A stretch of DNA of 54,602 nucleotides. Origin: Pseudogulbenkiania sp. GTDB lineage: Bacteria > Pseudomonadota > Gammaproteobacteria > Burkholderiales > Chromobacteriaceae. The notes beneath the pieces were generated by a model that did no database searches, was not told the origin of the DNA, and worked only from the letters and a program-made list of their open reading frames with translations. Below, in pieces: positions 28,932 to 37,122 of the stretch. The stretch's first letter is position 1, and each line of letters begins with the position of its first letter. The stretch is from assembly GCA_018260425.1 (NCBI GenBank), contig JAGLBD010000012.1, positions 20,823-75,424 on the forward strand. The letters are read 5' to 3'. The translations under genes and the position numbers were made by a program.

Positions 28932-29567
28932 ATGAGCAATGAACAGAAACCGGGCCGAGGCCGCCCACGCACCATCACCCCGAGCCGTATTGCCGACGCC
29001 GGCATTCGTCTGGGTCTGGCCAACATTACTTTCACCGGCCTGGCCACCGAGCTGGGGGTCAGCCATATGGCCCTCTACAAGCATGTGGCCAACCTGGGTG
29101 CGCTAAAGCAGCTGATTGCCGAAGAAATTTTTGGCCGCTGGGCTATTCCGCCCGCCTGTACCCGTAGCTACCCCACCCTGCAGCACTATTTGCAAGCGTT
29201 TACCCAGTCTGCCAGCCAGTTCGTGCGCGCCCACCCCGGCCTGTCGCCCTACCTGCTGCGGCGTTCAGCCGCCACGCCACCAATGATTGCCAGCATCGTC
29301 GAACATCAGCGTGCCGCCGCCGAGGCCTACGGGATCAGCGCGGAACAAGCGCGCTGGCTGCTATCCACCGTGGCGTTTCACTGCATTGCCGTCGCGGACA
29401 CGGTGTACAGCGTGGCGAAAGGAAACGATCAGGAAGACGAGGCAGCACGCGGTGCCCGGCCGCAGGACGCACTAGAAATGGAAGCGGAGTTCCAGCAAGG
29501 CATGCAAGCTCTGATCGTGGGAACGCTGGCGATGCTGCAAAGCCAGTCAACAGCGCCGGAAAACTGA
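28932..29567 (+). CDS. TetR/AcrR family transcriptional regulator
   Basis: A 211-residue regulator, ATG 28932 with ribosome site aagga just upstream. The N-terminal helix-turn-helix (about residues 18-62) shows ITFTGLATELGVSHMALYKHV, the standard TetR recognition helix followed by tyrosine. The C-terminal ligand domain is alpha-helical and variable (HCIAVADTVYSVAKGND). It is divergent from the siderophore uptake operon, which it probably represses or controls in response to a small ligand. The stop lies only four bases before the terminal repeat of a decayed IS256-type element. Confidence 0.88.
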   Translation: MSNEQKPGRGRPRTITPSRIADAGIRLGLANITFTGLATELGVSHMALYKHVANLGALKQLIAEEIFGRWAIPPACTRSYPTLQHYLQAFTQSASQFVRAHPGLSPYLLRRSAATPPMIASIVEHQRAAAEAYGISAEQARWLLSTVAFHCIAVADTVYSVAKGNDQEDEAARGARPQDALEMEAEFQQGMQALIVGTLAMLQSQSTAPEN

Positions 29568-29570
29568 GCC

Positions 29571-30011
29571 TGTCAGAATTTTTGTGTGACATGAGGTCAT
29601 GAGATGATACCGAAAGGACCTATTCATGAGCGTCACCATGACGACCAAGAAACCTCGCAAGCCGAAAGCGCCCACGCTCGTCCCCGATGAATTAATCGAA
29701 CCGTTGTTGGCACAGCTAGAGAGCAAGTTATTCCGTTCTTCGTTTACCCGCTGGAAGTGCGGAAAATCATTTACACCACCAACGCGATCGAGAGCATGCA
29801 CATGCAGTTGCGCAAAATCGTCAAAAACCGCGGCCACTTCCCGAGCGACAAAGCTGCCAGCACGTTACTGCATCTGGCCTTGCGCACTATAGCGAAAGAC
29901 TGGAAGATGCCACCGATCACTTGGAAACAGGCGGCAATTGTTCGGCGAGCGATTCACGAATACGCTGAACCGAGATGAATTGACGGACCTCAGCACACAG
30001 AATTCCTGACA
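29571..30011 (+). mobile_element. Internally deleted IS256-type element (441 bp)
   Basis: The ends are imperfect inverted repeats: the left end begins tgtcagaatttttgtgtg and the inverted right end reads tgtcaggaattctgtgtg, with further match to gaggtc. Inside are only the first and last parts of a Mutator-type transposase. No flanking duplication was found. It is MITE-like and could be moved by a full-length relative elsewhere. Confidence 0.75.
29626..29978 (+). pseudogene. IS256-family transposase relic with large internal deletion
   Basis: From ATG 29626 the frame MTTKKPRKPKAPTLVPDELI gives a transposase N-terminus. Around 29735 it jumps, in another frame, to the C-terminal part (PLEVRKIIYTTNAIESMH, then LRKIVKNRGHFPSDKAAS) ending at 29978. 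The whole catalytic middle with the two aspartates is missing, so no active product is possible. A full-length family member is about 400 residues; about 110 remain. Confidence 0.85.
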
Positions 30012-30134
30012 CCTCCAGACCCTGTCACGCACCGGCCCTCTTGAGATTCATCGCATCAGCCTCATATCTAAGCTGTTTATTCAATACGCCGTATACCCAT
30101 TGCAGCGTTCCACCCTTTCATTCAGGAAAATCAC

Positions 30135-30869
30135 ATGTCCATTCTTGTTAACGGCGTCGAAATCACCGAAGAGATGATCCAGGCTGAAGAGAGCCACCAC
30201 GCCGATGCCCCCGAGCCGCGCGAAGCCATCATCCAGGAACTCATCCTGCGTGAACTGTTGCTGCAAAAGGCCCGTGCCGAAGGTCTGGACACCAGCAATG
30301 TCAACGAAGCCATTGGCACGCTGATGGATAAGGAAATCAAAGTCGATCTGGTCGATGAAGCCACCTGCCGCGCGTTTTACGAGCAATATCCGGAGCGCTT
30401 CAGCAGCGGAGAATCCGCCGTGGCCAGCCACATCCTGTTCCCGCTGACCGGCGGTGACGAATTGTCCAACATGCTGACCAAGTCCAAGGCCGAAGGCGTA
30501 CTGAGCGAAGTTCAAACTGCACCGTCGCTGTTTGCCTCGCTGGCAGAACAGCACTCCTCCTGCCCGTCGGGCAAGCAAGGCGGCAACCTTGGCCGCTTTG
30601 GCCGTGGCCAAATGGTTCCGGAATTCGAACAGGCGGTTTTCAGCACCGAAGCCGGCCAGATCACTCCGCACCTGGTTCAGACCCAGTTTGGATTCCATAT
30701 CATCCAGGTCAACGAACGTCACCCGGGCGAACACATCAGCTTTGACGACGTCAAAGAACGTTTGCAGCAATACCTGACCCAGGTAGCGGGCAGCGAAATG
30801 ATGCAAAAGTACCTTGGCGGTCTGGTTAAAGAAGCCAAAATCGAAGGCTACGCCATGCCTTCGCTGTAA
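30135..30869 (+). CDS. Parvulin-type peptidyl-prolyl cis-trans isomerase (PpiC/NifM-like)
   Basis: A 244-residue foldase, ATG 30135 with ribosome site cagga. The N-terminal helical region (about residues 1-90) resembles SurA/NifM chaperone parts. The rotamase domain follows: ASHILF (about 97), then GGNLGRFGRGQMVPEFEQAV, and closing TQFGFHIIQV. There is no signal peptide or membrane anchor, so it is predicted cytoplasmic, unlike PpiD or SurA. No nif genes are nearby. Its client is unknown. It stands as a single gene between the IS256 relic and a degraded regulator fragment. Confidence 0.88.
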   Translation: MSILVNGVEITEEMIQAEESHHADAPEPREAIIQELILRELLLQKARAEGLDTSNVNEAIGTLMDKEIKVDLVDEATCRAFYEQYPERFSSGESAVASHILFPLTGGDELSNMLTKSKAEGVLSEVQTAPSLFASLAEQHSSCPSGKQGGNLGRFGRGQMVPEFEQAVFSTEAGQITPHLVQTQFGFHIIQVNERHPGEHISFDDVKERLQQYLTQVAGSEMMQKYLGGLVKEAKIEGYAMPSL

Positions 30870-30931
30870 TGCATTGACGTCCCCCTTGGTCAGCGCCGAG
30901 TACGCAGCAACGATGTCTCGGCTTGGCAACA

Positions 30932-31117
30932 CAGGGGGGATCACCACCCGCTGCCGGACTACCGCAAGAATCCCTATCCCTTCCGCTCAAATAGTTCACT
31001 CACCATGGCTGTCTGGACTGTCGCCACGCTTAAGCAATGGAGTGGATCGACTGGCCACAACTCAAGCGCCCACTGTCACTGAATCGAGACGATGCGCTGT
31101 GGGTCAGTGATGAAGTG
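30932..31117 (+). pseudogene. Degraded fragment of an XRE-ImmA-type regulator gene (copy A)
   Basis: By eye this stretch is homologous to the inside of the intact gene at 35733-36956. In one frame it reads PLPDYRKNPYPFRSNSSLT, matching the intact MPDYGQSHYFFRSNTSLT. After an apparent indel it continues in another frame, MEWIDWPQLKRPLSLNRDDA, against QEWIGWPELNLPLSLSRDDA. Everything before and after is missing. Its left border, caggggggatcacc (30932-30945), matches 13 of 14 bases of the IS3-element end at 16446-16459. This looks like a gene cut by an IS, later lost. It abuts hipA at 31118. Confidence 0.75.
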
Positions 31118-32344
31118 CTACACCCTCACATTGCTCTGGTTGGTCGCCACGATGCCGGCAATGTCCGTCACGGTCGCCTTGCGGATACGATAGTTGCCCG
31201 CGATGGATTTGAATTGGCTGGCAACGTCCGCAATCCGGTCTATCGTGTTGTCTGCAAAAACCTTCGGGATACCGCCCAGGGATGCCAGACGCATCAGGTC
31301 TTCCCGGCGAGGAGCCTTGGCTTCCCCGGCAATATCCATCTGGTGCTCGTGTCCCGGTCCACGATCGAATGTCAGGTCATAGCACGGTGCAACACGCCAG
31401 TTGCCATCAGAACCCAGGCGGTAAGAGAAGTTCTTGGCATGGTCATCGCGGTTGTTGAAGACCACGTTGAATACGCAACGTTCGAACATGATGTTTACTT
31501 CGCGTTCATCACGGGTGACTGCGCGGGTGATACGGAGCAGGTTGTTGTAATCGAGGATACCCAGCTCACGAAAATCGAGGTCCATTGCACCGGCCACAGT
31601 GAGCATGGGGACGCGCATGCCACGTTCACGGTCAAATCGGCGAATGCCGAAGGCTGACAAGTCCGCGGACAGATCAATCGCCACCACTTCGGGCATCTCC
31701 AGCCCGGCAGTACGAGCCAGTTCCGCATAGAGCTTTTCGATTTCAGCGACCTCTTTATGCTCGTTCTGTGCCGGAAACTTGAACAGCCACGGAGCCCCCT
31801 GAGTGCTTTCCGAGTCATAGACACGGCCGGTTTGTGCATCGTAATTGAGCAAGACTTTTGGACGGGCCCCGTGCGGGGAACCTCCCATCAAGGCCAGTTC
31901 ACGCAGCACCTCGACTGATTCCCGGTCGGACATCACCCGTTGCGCTTCTTGCGCCAGTTGCAACAGGTCAACATCCACCTTGGTCAGCATGGCATTGACC
32001 CCCGGCTCGAAACTGAGCGCACCCATGGCACGGTTTTGAATGAATGCCAGCCGGTCCAGAGCTGTCAGCGGTTCTTGCTGGTGCTTTTTGAACAGGCGGT
32101 CCATCAGCAGCATGCCCCAGCCATCTGGCAGGGCATCCGCAATGAGCCCAGGCAAACGGTGTTGGGTACGGGGAAAACCGGTATAAGCCTCTGTGCGAAG
32201 CGGCAGCTTTAACGGAGAGAGTTGCAGACCACGATTCAGTGCGGTTTGCGTGTACTCGAACATGACCGTATTGCCTGTTTCGGCCAGATCGCCCAAGTGA
32301 AACCTCTCGCCCCAGCCTTGATACATCACAGCGAGATGTTTCAT
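31118..32344 (-). CDS. hipA: HipA-type serine/threonine kinase toxin
   Basis: A 408-residue HipA-family kinase. In E. coli HipA phosphorylates glutamyl-tRNA synthetase, causing growth arrest and persistence; the target here is unknown. Seen: N-terminal subdomain (HipA_N-like, MKHLAVMYQGWGERFHLGDL), the nucleotide-binding loop region GGSPHGARPKVLL, and the catalytic loop NRDDHAKNFS with probable catalytic Asp300. PCYDLTF corresponds to the metal-binding Asp. All core residues look intact, so it should be active. It starts inside the hipB stop (ATGA overlap), the typical antitoxin-first order. Confidence 0.9.
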   Translation of the reverse strand: MKHLAVMYQGWGERFHLGDLAETGNTVMFEYTQTALNRGLQLSPLKLPLRTEAYTGFPRTQHRLPGLIADALPDGWGMLLMDRLFKKHQQEPLTALDRLAFIQNRAMGALSFEPGVNAMLTKVDVDLLQLAQEAQRVMSDRESVEVLRELALMGGSPHGARPKVLLNYDAQTGRVYDSESTQGAPWLFKFPAQNEHKEVAEIEKLYAELARTAGLEMPEVVAIDLSADLSAFGIRRFDRERGMRVPMLTVAGAMDLDFRELGILDYNNLLRITRAVTRDEREVNIMFERCVFNVVFNNRDDHAKNFSYRLGSDGNWRVAPCYDLTFDRGPGHEHQMDIAGEAKAPRREDLMRLASLGGIPKVFADNTIDRIADVASQFKSIAGNYRIRKATVTDIAGIVATNQSNVRV

Positions 32345-32673
32345 GGTCTTTTCCCTTTCGAGCCGGCACGTTTACGGGTCATGCCCTGCTTTTCGAGATC
32401 GGCGATGGAGACAGGGGCTTGAGGCATCAGGATGGACTCAAGGTCCTCGATACGGCCAAGCGCACCCAGCACGCGCACAAAAGCTTCCAGCGTCACTTGC
32501 CCGGAGGTTTCCAGCTTACGGATGGTGCTGCGGGACAGTCCGACACGTGCACCCAGTTCTTCCTGCTTGATGTTCTGGGCAAGGCGCAGTGCCTGTATCC
32601 GCTGGCCCAGCTCCGCCTGGATTTCTTCAGCGGTCATCAAAATAAAGAGTGCCATTGAAATCACTATCTGCAT
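32341..32673 (-). CDS. hipB: HipB-type XRE antitoxin and autoregulator
   Basis: A 110-residue helix-turn-helix protein; ATG 32673 is used, though ATGs at 32655 and 32637 (MTAEEIQAELG) are possible and no ribosome site decides. HTH_3 domain at about residues 20-75: LGQRIQALRLAQNIKQEELG then ARVGLSRSTIRKLETSG. The basic C-terminus (MTRKRAGSKGKRP) may contact the kinase. It overlaps hipA by four bases. Upstream lie a TTATC-N8-GATAA site and a long inverted repeat, probable operators for autorepression. Confidence 0.88.
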   Translation of the reverse strand: MQIVISMALFILMTAEEIQAELGQRIQALRLAQNIKQEELGARVGLSRSTIRKLETSGQVTLEAFVRVLGALGRIEDLESILMPQAPVSIADLEKQGMTRKRAGSKGKRP

Positions 32674-32704
32674 TTTTTTAAATTAATGATTTCAATTATA
32701 GACA

Positions 32705-32722
32705 TTATCCCGTAATTGATAA
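32705..32722. promoter_or_regulatory. Candidate HipB operator TTATC-N8-GATAA
   Basis: ttatc (32705-32709) and gataa (32718-32722) form an inverted repeat with an 8-base spacer. The established E. coli HipB operator has the same architecture (TATCC-N8-GGATA). It lies 32 bases upstream of the hipB ATG at 32673, where a repressor would block transcription. Confidence 0.6.
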
Positions 32723-32742
32723 AGATCGAAGTTACGAGTGAT

Positions 32743-32774
32743 CTCATAAAATGGCACTACACCCATTTTATGAG
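32743..32774. repeat. Perfect 11-base inverted repeat upstream of hipB
   Basis: ctcataaaatg (32743-32753) and cattttatgag (32764-32774) with a 10-base spacer. It may be a second operator, or a transcript-end hairpin. A shorter palindrome, gtcact-ac-agtgac, follows at 32794-32807. The rest of 32675-33001 has no gene that I can support. Confidence 0.6.
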
Positions 32775-33001
32775 CACAGTGATTTTATATGGCGTCACTA
32801 CAGTGACAATGCAGGATCAGGAAGCAATCAGGTTGGCCGAGCAGTGGCCGCACGGTGGCGTTACCAGCGGTTTCGGCTGTACGCCCATCAAACTGATCCG
32901 CCACTGCCTCGGGCGGCAGACGCCACCCTGAACGGCAAAGGCAAGGACGGCTTAGCCGCCCCCTTCCCCGCCTTGCACTGCGAGGTTTGCCGCGCAACGA
33001 G

Positions 33002-33802
33002 TCAGGCAAATACCGCGACCACCTGACGGGACAAGGCAACCAGCTCACCATCCGGCCCGAACAGGTGAGCGTCCTGATTGGCATAGCCATCGCGCGCGGC
33101 GACCAGGCTGGCGTCCATGCGCCACCAGCCGTCATTGCTGACCGCTGGGCCATGGTGCACGAACTCCAGTTCCCAGCTGATGGTGCTGGCCGGGGCGTGC
33201 CCCTTCACCAATGACAGGGCTACCGGTGGAATGGCATCGGCCATGGCGACGATCTGCGCCTCTTCCATCAGTCCCGGATCGCGCTGGCGCAGCAGGATAC
33301 GGTTTGCTGTTGCCTTGTGCCCGCTGAATGGCAGGCCACCTTCCAGCCAGCGGTAGGCATAGTGACGGGTGAACTCTGGCGACATGCCGGCGATGAAGGG
33401 AAGTTCAGGACTGCTGCTTGAGTCAGCCGCCAGTGGTCGCCCCACCGGTTTGAGCGACACGACAGAATCCCGCGAGGCGCCGAATACCGCCACAAACATG
33501 GCGGCCACCTGCTCGCCGGCCATCAGTCGTGCCGCCATCTGCACGGTAGACCGGCCCTGACGCAGCAGCTCCACCCGCAGGGCAAGCTTGCCGGGGGCGG
33601 CCGGGGCCACAAAGGTCGTGTGCAGAGACCACAGTGGCGGCAGATCCGGCATGGCGGCACGCATGGCTCGAACCGCCAGCAGCGCCTGTATCCCGCCAAA
33701 CAGGGTGCGCCCCTGCGCCCAACTCTCATCCACCTCGACATTGAACAGACCCGCCTCGCCGCTGGCAGGGGTGATAGTGCGGCAGATGTCTTCGATGTGC
33801 AT
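33002..33802 (-). CDS. Thioesterase family protein (double hot-dog, TesB-like)
   Basis: 266 residues from ATG 33802, chosen because aagga lies seven bases upstream on the minus strand; the ATG at 33835 lacks one. N-terminal hot-dog half: ESWAQGRTLFGGIQALLAVR, with the characteristic helix after G-R-x-x-G-G. LHTTFVAPAAPGKLALRVEL closes that half. The second half has SWELEFVHHGP and GYANQDAHLFGPDGELVALS. This is the 4HBT_3/acyl-CoA thioesterase group that hydrolyses acyl-CoA. The chain preference is unknown. It is divergent from a GlxA-type regulator that probably controls it. Confidence 0.85.
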   Translation of the reverse strand: MHIEDICRTITPASGEAGLFNVEVDESWAQGRTLFGGIQALLAVRAMRAAMPDLPPLWSLHTTFVAPAAPGKLALRVELLRQGRSTVQMAARLMAGEQVAAMFVAVFGASRDSVVSLKPVGRPLAADSSSSPELPFIAGMSPEFTRHYAYRWLEGGLPFSGHKATANRILLRQRDPGLMEEAQIVAMADAIPPVALSLVKGHAPASTISWELEFVHHGPAVSNDGWWRMDASLVAARDGYANQDAHLFGPDGELVALSRQVVAVFA

Positions 33803-33877
33803 GCTGTTTTCCTTGAGTTCTGTGGCGTGCGTCACGCGATACGCTGCAGTCTAGCAGTGGCATCTCTCCCGTCGTAG

Positions 33878-33912
33878 TGGCAATATCGACAATATTCATG
33901 TCGATATTGCCA
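33878..33912. promoter_or_regulatory. Perfect 13-base inverted repeat before the GlxA-type regulator
   Basis: tggcaatatcgac (33878-33890) and gtcgatattgcca (33900-33912), 9-base spacer, ending five bases before the regulator ATG. It fits an operator between the two divergent genes. In RNA it would form a hairpin over the place where the ribosome site should be. Confidence 0.7.
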
Positions 33913-33917
33913 GCATC

Positions 33918-34895
33918 ATGCACACGATACGTTTGCTTCTCCTGAATGGCTGCTACGCCGGCAGCGTGACCGGTTTTACCGACTTGCTGCATTTCGCCAA
34001 TCAGATCGCGGCACGCAAGGGCTGGCCCGAACCCTTTCACTGGCGTCTAGTCAGTCTGGACGGTCAACCCGTCACCACGGCCTCGGGCATCATGCTGGCC
34101 CCGGAAGGTGACGTGACGCTGGCCAACGATGCCGATACCCTGGTGTTGCCTCCACTGTCCTATCAGCGTCTCAGCGATTTCGAAGCCCGGCTGGCAGCAG
34201 AAAAAACAGTTGGCGCATTGGCCACCCGCCTGCATTCGGAAGGCCGCCGTGTGCTGTCGTTCTGCACGGGAGTGCCTTTGTTGGCCGAACATGGCCTGCT
34301 GGATGACCGTGAAGCCACCGTGAGCTGGTGGTTGCATCACTGGTTCCGTCAACGCTACCCCCAAGTGCGGCTACAGGATTACGCCACCTGCAGTGAGGAT
34401 CATGGCGTATGGTGTGGCGGGGCAACCACCTCTTATATCGATTTGGCCCTGCGCCTGATTCGGCAGGAAGGTGGCGTGGAACTGGCCATGTCGTGCTCGC
34501 GCCTGATGCTGGCCGACCTCAACCGGGTCAGTCAGGCACCCTATATGTCGATGCAGAGTTTTGCCGGCCATGATGACCCATTGGTGCTGCGCTGCCAGGA
34601 CTGGCTGCAGCGACATCTGGATCGGCCTTACCGACTGGAAGATCTGGCAGACTGCGCCGGAGCCAGCGAACGCACCGTGATGCGCCGCTTCCAACAGGTT
34701 TTGGGCCAGCCACCCCTGCGCTACCTGCAGCAGCTGCGCTTGCAGGAAGCCCGCCGCCTGTTGGAAACCAGCGCACTGCCGCTGGATGCAATTGTCAGCC
34801 AAGTGGGATATGCCGATTTAGCCAGCTTTCGTCGCCTGTTTCAACGCGAGCTGCATTGCACCCCGGCTGAATACCGACGACGGTTTGCAAACTGA
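33918..34895 (+). CDS. GlxA family transcriptional regulator (DJ-1/PfpI plus AraC HTH)
   Basis: A 325-residue two-domain regulator. Residues 1-190 are a DJ-1/PfpI-like amidotransferase fold used as a sensor, with nucleophile-elbow cysteine in VLSFCTGVPLLAEHGLLD. Residues about 220-325 carry the two AraC helix-turn-helices: RLEDLADCAGASERTVMRRF and the motif PLDAIVSQVGYADLASFRRL. The end CTPAEYRRRF is standard. ATG 33918 has no ribosome site because the 13-base inverted repeat occupies it. The divergent thioesterase is the likely target. Confidence 0.9.
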   Translation: MHTIRLLLLNGCYAGSVTGFTDLLHFANQIAARKGWPEPFHWRLVSLDGQPVTTASGIMLAPEGDVTLANDADTLVLPPLSYQRLSDFEARLAAEKTVGALATRLHSEGRRVLSFCTGVPLLAEHGLLDDREATVSWWLHHWFRQRYPQVRLQDYATCSEDHGVWCGGATTSYIDLALRLIRQEGGVELAMSCSRLMLADLNRVSQAPYMSMQSFAGHDDPLVLRCQDWLQRHLDRPYRLEDLADCAGASERTVMRRFQQVLGQPPLRYLQQLRLQEARRLLETSALPLDAIVSQVGYADLASFRRLFQRELHCTPAEYRRRFAN

Positions 34896-35074
34896 GTGAG
34901 GCGTGTCCAGAGGGGTGTGCAAAGTCGACCGCAATCCTCCCGAAAAACCCGCAGATCGATGTGAAAATATTTTCTTCAATTTCCCTCATAACGAAAATTT
35001 TTCATATAGAATTCCCGATAGAGACTACCCGACATCTCTATACGACTGCTTTTTTCTTGTGAGGACGATAGAAA
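34896..35074. promoter_or_regulatory. Promoter region of the unknown/XRE-ImmA pair
   Basis: AT-rich 179-base gap without a gene. Multiple T/A tracts near 34965-35052 suit a promoter. The ribosome site gagga (35061-35065) stands before the TTG start at 35075. Confidence 0.45.
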
Positions 35075-35722
35075 TTGAATACCATCCATGACGCGTTGAC
35101 TCAGCGGATTGCAGCAGATCTGGGCAAAGACTTCCTCATCCGCATGGAGGAACGCCTGACAGCCAAGTTTTCAGCATCGAACAGCTATATCGCCACGCAC
35201 TTCGGCTCTGAGCTGAAACCGATGGCCACGGGACAATTGCAGCACCTTCATATCCTTGAAGAAGTGGTATCGACGGCTTTCTCTGCAGGACTCGCGGCAT
35301 CGATGACTCCGACCAGCCCCAAAGGCCACTACTACGCCAAGATCGAGACGGAATGTTTTGTGCTTGGCTGCATGCGGATGAAGTCTGAAAGTTGGGCCCA
35401 GGCCAAGTACAGTCGGGAACTCGGCCGTATGAATGAGGCGCTGGAACCCCTGACGGGGGACTTGTTCGAGGCTATACAGAGTGATACCCGAAGTGAAAAG
35501 ATTTTTCTGGTTGCCGCCGTCATCGAAGATGCTGTCGATCCTGAGGTACCACAGATTTATTTTGATGTCCCCTACTCGACACTGAATGGCTTCCACTTCC
35601 GTGCACATCTGAAAGAGATCCTGATTGCAGCCGATCAAGGGGTACAGAAAAAAGCGTTAGAGCCACTGCCATTCCTGAAGAAGCGGCTGGACGATATCGA
35701 AAGCAGTAACAAGAAAGCGTAG
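35075..35722 (+). CDS. Unknown protein coupled to an XRE-ImmA/IrrE regulator
   Basis: A 215-residue protein starting at TTG 35075, with gagga nine bases upstream. It is soluble, mixed alpha/beta, with one Cys pair (ECFVLGC) and no known motif. Ten bases separate it from the XRE-ImmA gene, so the two form an operon. Small unknown gene plus XRE-ImmA metalloprotease is a recurring arrangement in prophage control, stress and toxin-antitoxin-like modules, where the protease or HTH partner neutralises or responds to the first product. This one is not recognised; a toxin role is only a possibility. Confidence 0.75.
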   Translation: MNTIHDALTQRIAADLGKDFLIRMEERLTAKFSASNSYIATHFGSELKPMATGQLQHLHILEEVVSTAFSAGLAASMTPTSPKGHYYAKIETECFVLGCMRMKSESWAQAKYSRELGRMNEALEPLTGDLFEAIQSDTRSEKIFLVAAVIEDAVDPEVPQIYFDVPYSTLNGFHFRAHLKEILIAADQGVQKKALEPLPFLKKRLDDIESSNKKA

Positions 35723-35732
35723 GAAGAAAGTA

Positions 35733-36956
35733 ATGCGTACCGGAGTAGCAGGATTTCAGGGAGAACGGCTGGCACAAGCTCGTGCCGTACGCGGAATGAC
35801 CCAAACGGCGCTGGCGGCGACGTCGGGCATATCCTCTGCGTCTATCTCCAAATGGGAGCGAGGCGATCAGTTGCCGGAACCCGCTGCATTGGACCGTGTC
35901 GCCAATGCACTGCAACTACCTGTTACCTGGTTTCTCCGCCCGATGCCGGACTACGGCCAGAGTCACTATTTCTTCCGCTCGAATACGTCGCTCACCAAGG
36001 ATGCGCGGACTGTCGCAAGGATTCGTCTCGACTGGCTCTTTGAATTGTCATCCACGATTCAGGAATGGATCGGCTGGCCGGAACTCAACCTCCCCCTGTC
36101 ACTCAGTCGAGACGATGCGCTACTGGTCAGCGATGAAGAAATTGAAGACATCGCAATGCAGTGTCGTCGGCGCTGGAACCTGGGAGCGGGTCCGATAGAC
36201 AACGTGATCCGGGTACTGGAAAGCGCCGGCGTGCTGACCACAAGGGGGAAGCTGGGTTACGCCAAGATGGATGGCGTCTCCCGCTGGTTTGATCTGGAAA
36301 ACCGGCCTTATCTACTCATCGCGGCGGACAAGGCCAGCGCGGTACGCAATCGCTTCGATGCCGCCCACGAGCTTGGACACATCGTGCTGCATCGACATCT
36401 CACGGAGACCGACGAATCCAAGCGGTACGCGGAAATCGAACGTCAGGCGCATTTGTTCGCCAGTGCATTCCTGATGCCCGCCGAAAGCATCGCCATTGAG
36501 CTGACCCACCCTACACTCGATACCTTGGTCATTCTGAAGCGCCGGTGGAAGGTATCGATAGCTGCCATGATCCTGCGAGCTTCTTCGCTGAACCTGATCA
36601 GTGAAGCCTACGCTACCCGCCTCTGGAAAAACTATAGTGCCCGTGGCTGGCGTAAAGGCGAACCGCTGGACGATACGCTGGAACCCGAGCATCCTCACCT
36701 GATGCCCCGTGCGATCAAAATGCTTCTTGAGGAAGGCGGCTTCAGCAAAGAGCGTTTGATCGACACGATTGGCTTGACGGGTCCGGATATCGAGATGCTT
36801 TGCAGTCTGCCAGAGGGCTACCTGGCGGAGGAGCTGGCAACGGTAATCCCGCTTAATTCACCCGTATTCCGTCGCCCGCAGACACATCAGCAAGCCCCCT
36901 CTTCTGCCTCTGAACCGGGCAAGGTGATTGCTCTGCCGAAGCGTAATACCGGCTAG
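35733..36956 (+). CDS. XRE helix-turn-helix regulator with ImmA/IrrE zinc-metallopeptidase domain
   Basis: A 407-residue fusion. N-terminal HTH (about residues 8-65): LAQARAVRGMTQTALAATSG and SISKWERGDQLPEP. The middle region is GWPELNLPLSLSRDDALLVS. The peptidase domain has HELGH (212-216), the HExxH zinc motif, and a downstream acidic helix EIERQAHLFASAFLMP that supplies the third ligand. Such proteins cleave or sense a partner regulator, as in ICEBs1 ImmA or Deinococcus IrrE. ATG 35733 follows aggaag. Two broken copies of its middle part (30932-31117 and 37029-37090) show this gene was duplicated locally. Confidence 0.9.
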   Translation: MRTGVAGFQGERLAQARAVRGMTQTALAATSGISSASISKWERGDQLPEPAALDRVANALQLPVTWFLRPMPDYGQSHYFFRSNTSLTKDARTVARIRLDWLFELSSTIQEWIGWPELNLPLSLSRDDALLVSDEEIEDIAMQCRRRWNLGAGPIDNVIRVLESAGVLTTRGKLGYAKMDGVSRWFDLENRPYLLIAADKASAVRNRFDAAHELGHIVLHRHLTETDESKRYAEIERQAHLFASAFLMPAESIAIELTHPTLDTLVILKRRWKVSIAAMILRASSLNLISEAYATRLWKNYSARGWRKGEPLDDTLEPEHPHLMPRAIKMLLEEGGFSKERLIDTIGLTGPDIEMLCSLPEGYLAEELATVIPLNSPVFRRPQTHQQAPSSASEPGKVIALPKRNTG

Positions 36957-37028
36957 AGTCAGCTCATCACGCAATATGAACCGCATCAATACTTGTTCAC
37001 TATTCCGTGACGGGCACGCTCGGCAAAA

Positions 37029-37090
37029 CAGGGGGGATTACCGCCCTCTGCCAGACTACGGCACGAGTCACTATTCAAAAACTATCTGGA
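37029..37090 (+). pseudogene. Fragment of an XRE-ImmA-type gene (copy B) beside an IS-end scar
   Basis: ccgccctctgccagactac and the following gagtcactattc match the intact gene around 35935-35975 and copy A. The readable peptide is about RPLPDYGTSHY. It is immediately preceded by caggggggattacc (37029-37042), identical over 14 bases to the right end of the IS3 element (16446-16459). It is too short to be functional. Confidence 0.65.
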
Positions 37091-37122
37091 GCAGATTTTA
37101 CAGCAGATACCCACGAAACAAG

